From Pseudomonas mosselii (GTDB taxonomy: Bacteria; Pseudomonadota; Gammaproteobacteria; Pseudomonadales; Pseudomonadaceae): a stretch of DNA of 64,000 nucleotides. Made by a program: the position numbers and the translations under genes. Positions 1 through 8,222 of the stretch are shown in pieces. The stretch covers positions 1-64,000 of the forward strand of contig NZ_CP081967.1 in assembly GCF_019823065.1 (NCBI RefSeq), read 5' to 3'. The notes beneath the pieces are model-generated. The model was not told where the DNA came from and made no database searches. It was given only the letters and a program-made list of their open reading frames with translations. The number at the start of each line of letters is the position of its first letter. Position 1 is the stretch's first letter.

Positions 1-558
1 ATGGCCAGTGACAATAACGAGATCCGCGCCTATGCGCAGCCTGCCCAGCGCGGCACTTGGGTGCAGACTGAACGCGCTGGCCACGAAGCATGGGCCGCGT
101 TGACAGCGCAGGCGCCCCGCGCCGCCCAGTTGATGCACATCCTGGTGCAGCACATGGACAAGCAAGGCGCGCTCATTATCAGCCAGGCCACGCTGGCCAA
201 ACTGATGGAAACATCGGTGGCCACCACAAAACGCGCTATCGCCATTCTGACCAAGCACAACTGGATCCAGACCATCAGCGTAGGTGGCCAACGGGGTGGC
301 ACGCTCGCTTATGTGGTGAACAGCCGCATCGCTTGGGCCGACAAGCGGGACAATCTGCAGTACGCCCTATTCAACGCACGGGTGCTGGTTTCGACAGAGG
401 ACCAGGCCGATTTGGGCGATGCCAAGCTCAAGCAGCTGCCAACGATGGAAGACGGCGACATTCAATTGCCTGCAGGCCCTGGCATGGACCCACCCGCCCA
501 GGAATCGCTGGACGGCATGTTGCCTGATATGCCGTCGATTCCACACAGCAACAGCTAA
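1..558 (+). CDS. rep: Small winged-helix plasmid replication initiator
   Basis: 185 aa. The central part (about residues 55-100) has the layout of a winged helix: a helix-turn-helix around TLAKLMETSVATTKRAI followed by a glycine-rich wing (VGGQRGGTLAYVV), as in RepL-like replication proteins. The C-terminal 50 residues are rich in P, D and Q and look disordered. The sequence opens exactly at this ATG, a common starting point for plasmid records, and the partition genes lie at the other end of the window, which supports a replication role. No iterons can be seen because the upstream sequence is outside the window. The alternative is a plasmid copy-control regulator with the same fold. Confidence 0.6.
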   Translation: MASDNNEIRAYAQPAQRGTWVQTERAGHEAWAALTAQAPRAAQLMHILVQHMDKQGALIISQATLAKLMETSVATTKRAIAILTKHNWIQTISVGGQRGGTLAYVVNSRIAWADKRDNLQYALFNARVLVSTEDQADLGDAKLKQLPTMEDGDIQLPAGPGMDPPAQESLDGMLPDMPSIPHSNS

Positions 559-586
559 CCGCGATCATCATTCAGGGAGATTCACG

Positions 587-877
587 ATGCCACAGCCAAG
601 CAACAGGACTTTCGAAGAACAGGAGCTGCACGCCAAGGCCCAATGCTTCGACTGGAACAGCGATTACCCACATGGCGCCTTGGTCAGCTACGAAGAACTG
701 TATGGCCAGGGTGAAACGCACCGCGACGAAACGCGAGGCAAAGCGTGGGTGATGTGTGGCCAAGCCGTGATTTTTGTTGCCGGTTTGTCCGGTGCGGTAT
801 CGCTCGACCACTGCACCGTCGTTGCGGCCCTGGAGGCCAAGCAAGAACCGGCAGCTGGGGAAGTCGATCATGTCTGA
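587..877 (+). CDS. Hypothetical protein, 96 aa
   Basis: Starts at the ATG after AGGGAGATTCACG. The product is a small soluble protein with three cysteines and a central tryptophan/glycine-rich part (RGKAWVMCGQAVIFVAG). I do not recognise a family. Its 3' end overlaps the next gene by 8 nt, so the two are probably translated together. It follows rep by 28 bp and may be in the same transcript. Confidence 0.6.
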   Translation: MPQPSNRTFEEQELHAKAQCFDWNSDYPHGALVSYEELYGQGETHRDETRGKAWVMCGQAVIFVAGLSGAVSLDHCTVVAALEAKQEPAAGEVDHV

Positions 878-1415
878 CGAGCGCTATGCACAGCTGCAGC
901 GGACGCTGATCGAATCCGCCAAGCAGCACCTGGTCGAGCTGACCGGTGCCTTGGCGCTGCCCAACGGCGTGGACCGCAATGAGGGTGTTTCTTCGGCCTG
1001 GTGGCAACTGACCGCCCTCACCCAGCTGACCAACTTCGACAGCGGACTGGACGAGGCGACCAAGCATGAACTGCGTGCCATCGATCAGTTAGCCATCCAG
1101 GCGACAACTCAGCCGGTAGACAAGGCACTGGTGGCCAGCGAGGCAGACAGTGAAATTGCAGCTGCGTTGGCTGATCCCACCAGCTCGCACTGGTTTAGGC
1201 ACAGCTTGCAGCAAGCGTTACCGCGTGATCCGGTGGATGCGGTCAATGATGCCGAGTGGCTTTTCGAGTTGTTGAACAAGCGCTGCGTGGCCCAGCTGCA
1301 GGACGATCCTGCACCGCCAATGAACATGGCGTTTCGTACGGCTGATGGTCGCACCACGCAGATCGACATTGCACAGGCTACGCCAGTCATCGAGCTTGGC
1401 GACTTCAAGGCCTGA
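870..1415 (+). CDS. Hypothetical protein, 181 aa
   Basis: ATG at 870 lies inside the end of the previous gene, a coupled arrangement. The protein is largely helical and acidic, without signal peptide or membrane segment. No family is recognised. A clear rho-independent terminator follows 22 bp downstream, so rep plus these two genes could form one transcription unit. Confidence 0.6.
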   Translation: MSDERYAQLQRTLIESAKQHLVELTGALALPNGVDRNEGVSSAWWQLTALTQLTNFDSGLDEATKHELRAIDQLAIQATTQPVDKALVASEADSEIAAALADPTSSHWFRHSLQQALPRDPVDAVNDAEWLFELLNKRCVAQLQDDPAPPMNMAFRTADGRTTQIDIAQATPVIELGDFKA

Positions 1416-1437
1416 TTTAGCCAGGCCCCAAAAAGAC

Positions 1438-1470
1438 GAAACCCGCAGCACGGCAATGCTTGCGGGTTTC
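1438..1470 (+). terminator. Rho-independent terminator
   Basis: Ten-base arms GAAACCCGCA and TGCGGGTTTC enclose a 13-nt loop and are followed by TAGGTTTTT. It closes the rep-proximal gene group. Confidence 0.8.
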
Positions 1471-1554
1471 TAGGTTTTTGCGAAGGAGCAAAAATCCACC
1501 TGCTCATTGTACATCGAGCACGGGAGATTTCACAGCGACACGGAGGAAGCAGCT

Positions 1555-2826
1555 ATGGCAGATCAACGGTATGCGGTAAGCATCGGGCTTGGCGAAAAGG
1601 CCGAGCAGTATTCGGAGGCTTACCAGACCCAGCCAAGCTATGCGGTGCAGTGGAAAGGCGTGCTGCAGAAGGCACACGGCCATGCCCTGGTCCGCTGCCT
1701 GTGCCCAGGCAAAGGCACGCGGAGGTTGGCCGTACGGCACAGGTCAGATAAGGATTCTTTCCACCTATCCCGCTATCCCCACACCGGCGCCGAGCATGCG
1801 CTTGATTGCCTGTACTACTCGCCCGACCCCGACAAGTCGGGCTTAGGCGCCTACAGCAAAGGCGTGGTCGAGGAAACCAAGGACGGTGACCTCAAGGTCA
1901 AACTCACCCTATCGCTGCGCAAGAAGGATCCGGCAGAAGTTCAGCCGATGGAGGGCACCGCCCCTGCCCCATCAAGCGGAAAGCCCACGAAGCCGGCGAT
2001 GACCTTGGGTGGCCTGCTGCATCTGCTATGGAGCGAAGCGGGCCTCAATCAGTGGGTGCCAGGCATGGCCGGCAAGCGCGGCCTCGGGCTGATTCACAGT
2101 CGGCTGCAGCAAGCTGCCGACCGCATGCTGGCTTCGCGCATGAGGATTGGCGATGCCCTGGTCATTGCGACGAACTCAGCTGGCCAGCAGGCCGACGCCA
2201 ACAGCCTCAAGGTGGCCAGCGCAATGAGGAACAGCCGCCGCTTGGTCGTCATTGCCCCGCTGGCCGGCTACTCCGAGGAACGCGAGCAGACCATGGACCG
2301 GTACATCACCATCACCGGCTTCAACGGCATTCCGCGTCTGTTCACTGACGGCGATCTTTGGCAGAGAACCGCCCGGAGCTACGAGGCTGCGTTGCGCGGT
2401 TGGCGTGAAGGGCGGCGCGTCATCGCTATTGTTCAGACCGATCAGCCCACCTCAGCCAGCAAAGCCCAAGCGCTCAACGTCGCCCTGATGGTCGTCAGTG
2501 ATGAATGGATCCCCATTGAATCTGGCTACGAGGGTGTGATCGAGGCGCTGTTGCGCGAGCAAGGGCGCCGGTTCATCAAGCCCATGCGTTTCGATGCTGG
2601 GCAGGAGCAGGTCTTTCCCGATTTCTGGCTGATGGACGTCGGCGCCGGCAGAGAGGTGCCGATGGAAGTGTATGGCCGTCAGGATCCGAAGTACCTGGCC
2701 CGCAAGCAGGTCAAGTGCGCCTACTACGCCCAGCACTACGGGCCGACCGGGTGGTGGTCTTGGGATGCCAGTTCAGACCCGCGTGGCCTGAACATTCCAG
2801 CCTTCCCACCAGCTCGGCATCCGTAG
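1555..2826 (+). CDS. DUF1173 family plasmid protein
   Basis: 423 aa from the ATG at 1555, chosen because GGAGGA sits 8 bp upstream; an in-frame start at 1507 has no such site. The sequence matches my knowledge of the DUF1173 family of pseudomonad plasmids: an N-terminal region with a Cys-x-Cys (RCLCPGKG) and a later HALDC motif, a DUF-typical stretch around GLLHLLWSEAGLNQW, and a C-terminal part with alternating strands and charged residues ending near YYAQHYGPTGWWSWD. Biochemical function is unknown to me. It is 1 bp from the next gene and likely co-transcribed with it. Confidence 0.75.
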   Translation: MADQRYAVSIGLGEKAEQYSEAYQTQPSYAVQWKGVLQKAHGHALVRCLCPGKGTRRLAVRHRSDKDSFHLSRYPHTGAEHALDCLYYSPDPDKSGLGAYSKGVVEETKDGDLKVKLTLSLRKKDPAEVQPMEGTAPAPSSGKPTKPAMTLGGLLHLLWSEAGLNQWVPGMAGKRGLGLIHSRLQQAADRMLASRMRIGDALVIATNSAGQQADANSLKVASAMRNSRRLVVIAPLAGYSEEREQTMDRYITITGFNGIPRLFTDGDLWQRTARSYEAALRGWREGRRVIAIVQTDQPTSASKAQALNVALMVVSDEWIPIESGYEGVIEALLREQGRRFIKPMRFDAGQEQVFPDFWLMDVGAGREVPMEVYGRQDPKYLARKQVKCAYYAQHYGPTGWWSWDASSDPRGLNIPAFPPARHP

Positions 2827-2827
2827 C

Positions 2828-3577
2828 ATGGCGACCGTCGACTGGGAGCTTGTGGGGCAAGCCCGGTGGTACGACTGCAAACTGGGCAAGCTCAAGGATG
2901 TTGAGCTTGCCCGTTTGATCGGGTCCACCCCGCACAGGATCCGGCGCCGCCGTGAGCAACTTGGGATTGCGCCCTGGTCGGTCGGCCAGATGATAGAACC
3001 CTACAAGAATCTGCTGGGATTTGCCCCCGACAGTGCAATCGCTGCGCGTTGTGGCGTCACCAACAAAAGTGTCAAAGCCTACCGCGAGTCGCTGGGCATT
3101 CTGCCGGTGTTCCGGCCCGCACCCCGCAAACAGGTGTTGCCGCTCAGTCATGACCTGCGGCCCTACAAATCGCTCTTTGGCTATGTCAGTGACCAGGAGA
3201 TTGCCCGGTTGGCCAGCGTCGATCTGGCCATGGTTCAGGAAGTCCGCGAAGGACTGGGCTTTGAACCTGTGCAACCAATACCTGGTGACAGCCCCCCTAC
3301 TCCCATTCCCGACTACCACGGCCCCTGGTTGGGTTATGAGTCACTGTTGGCGACCATGACCCCGACTGAAATTTGCCGGCAGGTTGGCGTGCCGTACCCA
3401 GTGATTGTGCAGCGCTGCGCTTTCTTGGGTATTCAACCCTATAAGCGTGTGTCTGTAGCGTCCCGCTACGACCACCTGTTAGGGAAGGTGCCAGATGCGT
3501 TGGTGGCCAAGCTTGCCGGAGTATCCCGTGCGAGCATTGGCGTACGCCGCAAGCGGCTGGCCAGCCGCAAAAGCTGA
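2828..3577 (+). CDS. Protein of five tandem HTH-like repeats
   Basis: 249 aa. Five copies of a unit of about 37 residues follow the pattern aromatic-x3-LLG-x-x-xD-xx-IA-x-xx-GV-x4-(I/V)-xxRR-x-x-LGI, for example LLGFAPDSAIAARCGV and LLGKVPDALVAKLAGV. Each unit looks like a small helix-turn-helix domain, so the protein may read an extended DNA site. A shorter relative with three units lies at 48197-48682. This is a visual reading, not a profile search. Downstream the palindrome at 3577 separates it from the convergent umuC. Confidence 0.65.
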   Translation: MATVDWELVGQARWYDCKLGKLKDVELARLIGSTPHRIRRRREQLGIAPWSVGQMIEPYKNLLGFAPDSAIAARCGVTNKSVKAYRESLGILPVFRPAPRKQVLPLSHDLRPYKSLFGYVSDQEIARLASVDLAMVQEVREGLGFEPVQPIPGDSPPTPIPDYHGPWLGYESLLATMTPTEICRQVGVPYPVIVQRCAFLGIQPYKRVSVASRYDHLLGKVPDALVAKLAGVSRASIGVRRKRLASRKS

Positions 3578-3594
3578 TTCTCGCACGCGAGAAT
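3577..3594. promoter_or_regulatory. Plasmid-wide palindrome, copy 1 of 8
   Basis: ATTCTCGCACGCGAGAAT, a perfect 18-bp dyad between the convergent stop codons of the HTH-repeat gene and umuC. The same 16-bp core occurs at seven other places, mostly at gene starts. Here it could serve as an operator or as a short bidirectional hairpin. Confidence 0.55.
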
Positions 3595-4877
3595 TACCGG
3601 CATTGTACCTTCCACAGCTGGTCCCAGCTGGTCATGTAACTGGGGCTTAGCAATGCTCGCCGCATGCCCCAATCCGGCGTCAGCGGGACAGCGGCAGTCC
3701 GCAAACAGTCGTGGCCCCATCGGCGGTTGATCTTGTCCATGGTAGCCATCAGAGCGTCCGAGCGCTCGGGTTGGCTCGGGCTGAACAGGTCCTGCGTGTA
3801 CTCCCCCCGCTTGCGCAGATCCATCAGCAGCACCTCGGCCTTGCTGTAAGCAAAGCCGGGCCGATAGATCTCCCCTACCGCCTGCAGCGCGTATTTGGTC
3901 AGCTGCCGAACGTCATCCGTTGGGTATGCGGGTATGCAGGAGGCCGCGTTGGCGTACTTCGGCCCGTCGCCATGGAATGAAGTCTGGATGCCGATGCGCA
4001 GGGCACCGCACAGCGAGCGCTGCCGGCGCAGCTTCTCCGCGGCGCGGTGAATGTAGGTCGCCAGCGCCTCCTGCAGGCCCTGGAGCGTATGCACACGCTG
4101 GCCAAACATCCTGCTTGAGCAGATCGATTGCTTGGCAGGCGTGGACTGTTCAAGGTCCATGCAGGATTCGCCCTGCAGCTCCCTGATGGTCCGTTCAAGC
4201 ACAACGCTGTACTTGCGGCCCATCGCTCGCGCTTCGGCCTGCGACAGCTCCCAGGCCGTGCTTATTCCGTCGCGGGCCAGGTTGTCACGCATACGGCGAC
4301 CGATCCCCCACACTTCATCAACCGGCATTCGCCGGAGCAGCCATTCGACCGCCTCGGGCTTGCGCAGGTCGACCACGCCGCCTGTTTTCTCTCGCCACAC
4401 TTTCGAGGCGTGCTGCGCCGCCTTTGCCAGGGTCTTCGTGTGGCCGATGCCTACTCCTACCGGTAGGGCAGTCCACTGCAGCACTCGGGCTTGAATCGCC
4501 CGGCCTACATCAATGATCGGCTCAGGTAGCCCGTCGAGTCGCACGAACAGTTCGTCAATCGAATACCGTTCCCAGTCCGGTACCAGGGATTCGATGGCCA
4601 CACCCACGCGATGACTCAGCTCGCCATACAAGGTGTAATTGCTGCTGAAAACGGCGACGCCGTTCTGCTCCAAGAAGCCGCGCACCTTGAAGTAGGGGTC
4701 CCCCATCTTCAACCCAAGGGCTTTCGCCTCGTTCGTACGAGCCACGATGCAACCGTCCGAGTTGCTCAAAACAACGACTGGGCGTTGCCGCAGCTCCGGT
4801 CTGAAAATGCGCTCACAGCTGCAGTAGAACGAGTTCACATCCACCAGGCCGAAGACGGGCCGAGGTTCACTGTGCAT
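3594..4877 (-). CDS. umuC: Y-family DNA polymerase subunit UmuC (RulB type)
   Basis: 427 aa, the usual length for UmuC/RulB. The first catalytic motif DVNSFYCSCE lies at residues 13-22 and the second, YSIDELF, near residue 105; the helix-hairpin-helix region VWGIGRRM follows near 187. It makes the catalytic part of error-prone polymerase V with processed UmuD, allowing synthesis across DNA damage. It overlaps umuD by 11 nt and is read from the same LexA-controlled promoter. Plasmid-borne rulAB operons are common in pseudomonads. The C for A change in the SFYASCE motif is minor. Confidence 0.95.
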   Translation of the reverse strand: MHSEPRPVFGLVDVNSFYCSCERIFRPELRQRPVVVLSNSDGCIVARTNEAKALGLKMGDPYFKVRGFLEQNGVAVFSSNYTLYGELSHRVGVAIESLVPDWERYSIDELFVRLDGLPEPIIDVGRAIQARVLQWTALPVGVGIGHTKTLAKAAQHASKVWREKTGGVVDLRKPEAVEWLLRRMPVDEVWGIGRRMRDNLARDGISTAWELSQAEARAMGRKYSVVLERTIRELQGESCMDLEQSTPAKQSICSSRMFGQRVHTLQGLQEALATYIHRAAEKLRRQRSLCGALRIGIQTSFHGDGPKYANAASCIPAYPTDDVRQLTKYALQAVGEIYRPGFAYSKAEVLLMDLRKRGEYTQDLFSPSQPERSDALMATMDKINRRWGHDCLRTAAVPLTPDWGMRRALLSPSYMTSWDQLWKVQCR

Positions 4878-5295
4878 GCTGCGTGAGATCCCAAGTCACG
4901 ACCCCGAACACCTCGATGGTGCCGTACTCGCTGGGCGCGATGCTCTTGTACGCGGGGTTAGCCGATTCAAGAATCCAGCCTGCCGGCGACCTGGCCAGCC
5001 GCTTCACCAGCGGCTGGTTGTCGACGTAGGCCAGCACGATATGCCCAGCGCTGGGCGTGATCGAGCGGTCGACCACCAGGCGGCTCCCGTCGAAGATGCC
5101 GGCATCGCGCATGCTGTCGCCTTCTACCTGGACGATCCAGACATGCGGGGCGCGGATGTTCATCAGTTCATCCAGGGAAAGTGGTGGCTCGTAATAGTCA
5201 GCTGCTGGACTCGGAAAGCCGCCTGCAGCACAGCCGGCAAGCACCTGCAGCAGCTGATCGGAAGCCGCGAGGGGGAGGGGAGTAAGCGCGTTCAT
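4867..5295 (-). CDS. umuD: UmuD/RulA, LexA-like autoprotease subunit of Pol V
   Basis: 142 aa. The cleavage region CAAGGFPSPA is at residues 22-31. The catalytic pair is Ser61 in VEGDSMRDA and Lys98 in PLVKRL, as in the S24 peptidase family. RecA-stimulated self-cleavage produces the active form that pairs with UmuC. A LexA box lies 15 bp upstream of the ATG, so this is an SOS gene. Confidence 0.95.
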   Translation of the reverse strand: MNALTPLPLAASDQLLQVLAGCAAGGFPSPAADYYEPPLSLDELMNIRAPHVWIVQVEGDSMRDAGIFDGSRLVVDRSITPSAGHIVLAYVDNQPLVKRLARSPAGWILESANPAYKSIAPSEYGTIEVFGVVTWDLTQHAQ

Positions 5296-5309
5296 AAGGC
5301 ACCGTGAAT

Positions 5310-5329
5310 TACTGTATCCATATACAGTA
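5310..5329 (-). promoter_or_regulatory. LexA (SOS) box of umuDC
   Basis: TACTGTATCCATATACAGTA fits the gammaproteobacterial SOS consensus CTG-N10-CAG in a near-perfect dyad. It sits immediately upstream of umuD on the minus strand. Confidence 0.92.
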
Positions 5330-5513
5330 ATTCAGGTCGAGCGATGCGGCTAGAGCCGCTGGTATAAAAGGCTCAGCCCGCACCAGCGAAGGTATAGTCG
5401 TTCTCGGTCATGGTGTTCGTGCAAACCTGGTAACGAACTGCCTATGATAGGCGCTGCTACGCACCGAACGCCGAATTCACCGGCGAAGTCGGCGGCGAAT
5501 TTCGGGCACAAAA

Positions 5514-5537
5514 AAACCGCCTGGACGGGCGGTTCGT
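5514..5537. terminator. Hairpin terminator
   Basis: AACCGCC-TGGAC-GGGCGGTT preceded by a run of A residues and followed by CGTTTG. It would work best for leftward transcription, where the A run becomes U. No gene is clearly served by it. Confidence 0.5.
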
Positions 5538-5567
5538 TTGTGCGAATCGAATGGACGTTCGTTTCGC

Positions 5568-5985
5568 GGTTCGCTGATAGCGTCAACAAGGCCGATAGTA
5601 AATACAGTGGTACTGGTTGCGCAATAGCCGAACAGCGACCGGCGCAATGATCAAAATTGATCATCGGAAGATTCACCGAAGCGCCGAGTAAAGCGATCAT
5701 CATTTTGGCTAACGCAATTTTTTTGGGAGTTTGAGCGAATATGCCCAGTTTATCAGCCTGTTGCCGCCACCTAGCGGCATTGCTGGGCATCGTCAAGCCC
5801 CCGTCGTCATTCGGAAAAATAAACTTCACAAACGCGTAAAAAGGCTTTTTTCGGTCATGGTTTTTGCGGTATGAAGTAGAGCACCGGGCGGCTTGCTGCC
5901 TTGGGGGGCCTTTCCACCGCGTCTGGACAACGCGCCGGGAATGGAGAGGGCCGATGAACACTCTGGTTCGCTGATAGCGTCAACA
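5568..5985. repeat. Pair of 21-bp direct repeats in a gene-poor stretch
   Basis: The 21-bp unit that begins GGTTCGCTGATAGCG and ends TCAACA occurs at 5568-5588 and again at 5965-5985. The roughly 375 bp between them are AT-richer than the surroundings and include TGATCAAAATTGATCA near 5647, a small dyad. I see no convincing gene from 5330 to 6060; a long open frame on the minus strand (5350-5961) has no good start or recognisable content. Confidence 0.45.
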
Positions 5986-6065
5986 CCCTTACGGGGCTGA
6001 TCAGTGAAACCGTTGCACTGTCCGGTAAGTGCGGCGGGCCAGGGACCTACCTTTTTGGGGGTTCT

Positions 6066-6173
6066 ATGAAAACGCTAAAGCGTCTCATAGAGGTGGTCAA
6101 CGTGGCTGATTTCCTGGCCAAGCTGACAAACGTGTACAGGGCCTGGCTCTGGATTCGTGACCACCTTGATTGA
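6066..6173 (+). CDS. Tiny peptide, 35 aa
   Basis: ATG at 6066 with GGGGG 5 bp upstream; the peptide begins MKTLKRLIEVVNVADF and ends in WLWIRDHLD. It is amphipathic and tryptophan-containing, and a strong terminator follows 19 bp after the stop. A convergent peptide at 6320-6403 has a similar end (VEWIRDSWNG). Tiny amphipathic peptides with their own terminator recall type I toxins, but no antisense RNA has been shown here. Function unknown. Confidence 0.5.
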   Translation: MKTLKRLIEVVNVADFLAKLTNVYRAWLWIRDHLD

Positions 6174-6191
6174 TTAGTAACACAGCTGTAG

Positions 6192-6222
6192 GCCCCGCTA
6201 CTCGATGGCGGGGCTTTTTTTT
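6192..6222 (+). terminator. Strong rho-independent terminator
   Basis: Arms GCCCCGC and GCGGGGC enclose a 9-nt loop and are followed by eight T residues. It ends the tiny peptide gene at 6066. Confidence 0.85.
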
Positions 6223-6274
6223 GCCCGCTGGGGGGCCGATGCCGGCGAGCGAGCCGGATCACAGGCAAAAGAAA

Positions 6275-6302
6275 ACCCGCGTTGGCCAGGCCGCAGCGGG
6301 TT
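6275..6302 (-). terminator. Terminator of the leftward tiny peptide gene
   Basis: Read leftward: AACCCGC, loop, GCGGGTT, then TTCTTTTG. It follows the stop codon of the 27-aa peptide by about 17 bp. Confidence 0.7.
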
Positions 6303-6319
6303 CCTCCGTCAGTCAGGTG

Positions 6320-6403
6320 TTAGCCGTTCCAACTATCGCGGATCCACTCAACCAGGAGCTTTGCAACAACCTGGATGGTGAGATCTTTAAGGAATTTATG
6401 CAT
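6320..6403 (-). CDS. Tiny peptide, 27 aa, related to the one at 6066
   Basis: Begins MHKFLKDLTIQVVAK and ends VEWIRDSWNG. The end resembles WLWIRDHLD of the convergent peptide. A purine-rich GAGGG lies about 10 bp upstream and a terminator follows. A longer upstream reading frame to 6616 exists, but the conserved part is only this segment. Possible membrane-active peptide; function unknown. Confidence 0.45.
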   Translation of the reverse strand: MHKFLKDLTIQVVAKLLVEWIRDSWNG

Positions 6404-6698
6404 TCCAAGGACCCTCACGGTGCGGGCCTCTGTCTCTATCGCAGCTTTTCCGGAACACAGGCCGACGACGAGATAGCAAGTCAGATGATCTCTGCGAGAC
6501 GCGGGCGGGGCTGATGTTAACCAGGGATCAAATCCGCGCGGATTCCTAGGCCCGCGTCCCCAGCAGTGTTTTGAATCTTTAGAACGGGGGCACCCCACCC
6601 GGTACAAACATGCCACAAACGACTGCCCGCGATATTACCGGCTCCGCTGTCGCTGTGCCATCACAAAAGGGGGCTGACCAGGCTTTTTTTGGGCGAAA

Positions 6699-6726
6699 AA
6701 AAACCGCCGTAGGAGGGCGGTTTTCT
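6699..6726. terminator. Bidirectional hairpin terminator
   Basis: AAACCGCC and GGGCGGTTT arms around a short loop, with A residues before and T residues after. The 6404-6872 stretch holds this hairpin but no gene I can support. Confidence 0.65.
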
Positions 6727-6872
6727 TCGGCATCGCGGTTAGGAGCCGCTTTGCCAGGTCTCGCAAAGATCATCTGACTGGGTTAATAGTCGCAAGAGTT
6801 GACAGGTATGGCAACTATTTTTTGAGCAATCCACCAGTAAACGCTGGGGGAAACGAGCCAGCGCGCCACGGG

Positions 6873-7321
6873 CGTGCCCCCATCCGGGGGGCGGCTGTCG
6901 TGAACCAAGCCCCGGCCAGAAGCACGCCGGGTCTTGGCCCTTCGGGCTTCCATCCTCACGCCTCCGGCCTTCGGCCTGCGCGCTCCGCTTGCCGGTCGTT
7001 CCATGGCAACCACTGCGGCTAGCTCAGCAACCATCGGTAGGAAGCGGACGCCCCAATGGCCTATCCGCCACCAGGCCTTGCCTGCAAGGGGCTTTCGCGG
7101 CATATCCTCGCTCGCTGCGCTCCCTGCGGTATTCCACGGTCCCCTTGCACGCGGCCTGGCTCTGGATAGTCCGGGCTTACCGCGTCCTACCGAAGGCTGC
7201 CGAGCAGATCCACCCAGCGGTGGCGCGCTTCCATTCCCAAAGAGCAGGGCGGCATCCGCTTCGCGGCTGCTGCTTTGAAAAGCGTTTGTTTCCCGCGCCC
7301 AAACGCTCGGCATTAAAGCAG
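6873..7321. repeat. 449-bp dispersed repeat, copy a
   Basis: Nearly identical to 15261-15708 (only scattered single-base differences seen), and its first 120 bp recur at 19786-19907. It opens with a GC-rich hairpin (CCCCC..GGGGGG) and ends with a hairpin of arms AGCGTTTG and CAAACGCT at about 7281-7307. Long open frames across it on several strands appear to be GC-driven: they run through both copies and into different flanks. It has no transposase and no clear terminal inverted repeats. Role unknown. Confidence 0.8.
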
Positions 7322-7363
7322 ATCTGCAAGAGCGCCTGCGGTCAAGCGCTCTGGACAGTTGAT

Positions 7364-7687
7364 TCAGCCGATGAATACACGCACCAGGGGGCTGTCGAGA
7401 ATGGAGACGTGCCGTGACAGCAAGCAGGCAAAAAGCCCCAGCGTGATCAGCGTATAGACGTAGCGGCGTTTTCTCTCCGGCGTCAGATCATCAGGGCTAT
7501 CCGTCAACGCGGGGAACTCGCCATTTATGCCCTTGGGCACCATGACCAGGAACGCGAATAACACATAGTCCCAGCCAGTGAATCCAGGGTAGGGGGAATG
7601 TAGCGATGCCCACGCGGCGACGCCCACCCATACCGCCCAAGCGAGGGCGTAACGCGGCCTTTTGGTCATGCAAGCGATGTTTTCCAT
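7364..7687 (-). CDS. Small inner-membrane protein, 107 aa
   Basis: Start ATG at 7687 with AAGGAG about 13 bp upstream. Hydrophobic segments lie near residues 13-28, 39-50 and 78-91, with a charged loop (SPDDLTPERKRRYVY) between the last two. No family recognised. It is the last of a leftward group of small genes (8203 to 7364). Confidence 0.6.
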   Translation of the reverse strand: MENIACMTKRPRYALAWAVWVGVAAWASLHSPYPGFTGWDYVLFAFLVMVPKGINGEFPALTDSPDDLTPERKRRYVYTLITLGLFACLLSRHVSILDSPLVRVFIG

Positions 7688-7716
7688 GTGCGTATTACTC
7701 CTTGTGTGGATGGTGC

Positions 7717-7977
7717 CTATTTCACGTAATAGCAGGGGTCTTGGGCACGGGCAGCTTTGGTTTTACCAGGTAGCTTGGCCATTGCCTCAGCCAGATCTCG
7801 CCAAGGAAACTGATGGTTTGGGGTTTGAAGGCTGCACCCGTATCCATGCACAAATATTCTGTCCGGCTCACTGGCTCGGGTTGCCATTCCGCATTCCTGG
7901 CAGGAAATGTCATCGCCAGAAAGTACCCATAGACGCGACCAGTCACGCAGTCTGTTGCTAAGGCTAATTCTCGGCAT
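7717..7977 (-). CDS. Hypothetical protein with CxxC motif, 86 aa
   Basis: ATG at 7977, 4 bp after the upstream gene, with GGAAAGG before it; a start at 8010 inside the upstream gene is the alternative. A CQECG motif in the middle and another Cys near the end suggest metal binding. No family recognised. Confidence 0.5.
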   Translation of the reverse strand: MPRISLSNRLRDWSRLWVLSGDDISCQECGMATRASEPDRIFVHGYGCSLQTPNHQFPWRDLAEAMAKLPGKTKAARAQDPCYYVK

Positions 7978-7981
7978 GGGC

Positions 7982-8203
7982 CTAACCTTTCCGCGTGGCC
8001 GAGCGACCATCTTTCCAGGTCATCCAGTAAAAAATGGCGATGCCCACAATGGCGCCGATAGGCCCAGCGCGCTCTATCCATGGGACTGAAACGGTAGGTA
8101 AGGCCAGGTTAAGGCCGATCACAATCATGGTGGCAACGAGCCACCCAAAGCCAGCTGCCACGGGTGTGAGCAAAATCCTTTTGACGATCAGATCCGTGTT
8201 CAT
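7982..8203 (-). CDS. Small membrane protein, 73 aa
   Basis: ATG at 8203 with AAAAGGAG before it, preferred over a start at 8239. Two hydrophobic segments (about residues 9-32 and 44-60) separated by a short polar link; the C-terminal tail is basic. Function unknown; likely co-transcribed with the two genes downstream. Confidence 0.6.
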   Translation of the reverse strand: MNTDLIVKRILLTPVAAGFGWLVATMIVIGLNLALPTVSVPWIERAGPIGAIVGIAIFYWMTWKDGRSATRKG

Positions 8204-8222
8204 AGCGACTCCTTTTGGGTTG

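Noticed and set aside
5350..5961. 203-aa open frame on the minus strand after umuD
   Set aside because: It runs through a terminator hairpin and the direct repeats, has low-complexity segments and no recognisable domain.
6610..6777. 55-codon frame starting MPQTTARDITG
   Set aside because: It reads through the terminator hairpin at 6699 and has no clear ribosome site or similarity.
6783..7313. 176-aa open frame on the minus strand in the 449-bp repeat (also 14765-15700)
   Set aside because: It continues into unrelated flanks in each copy, overlaps real genes in the second copy, has a proline/arginine/alanine bias typical of GC-rich shadow frames, and lacks a convincing ribosome site.
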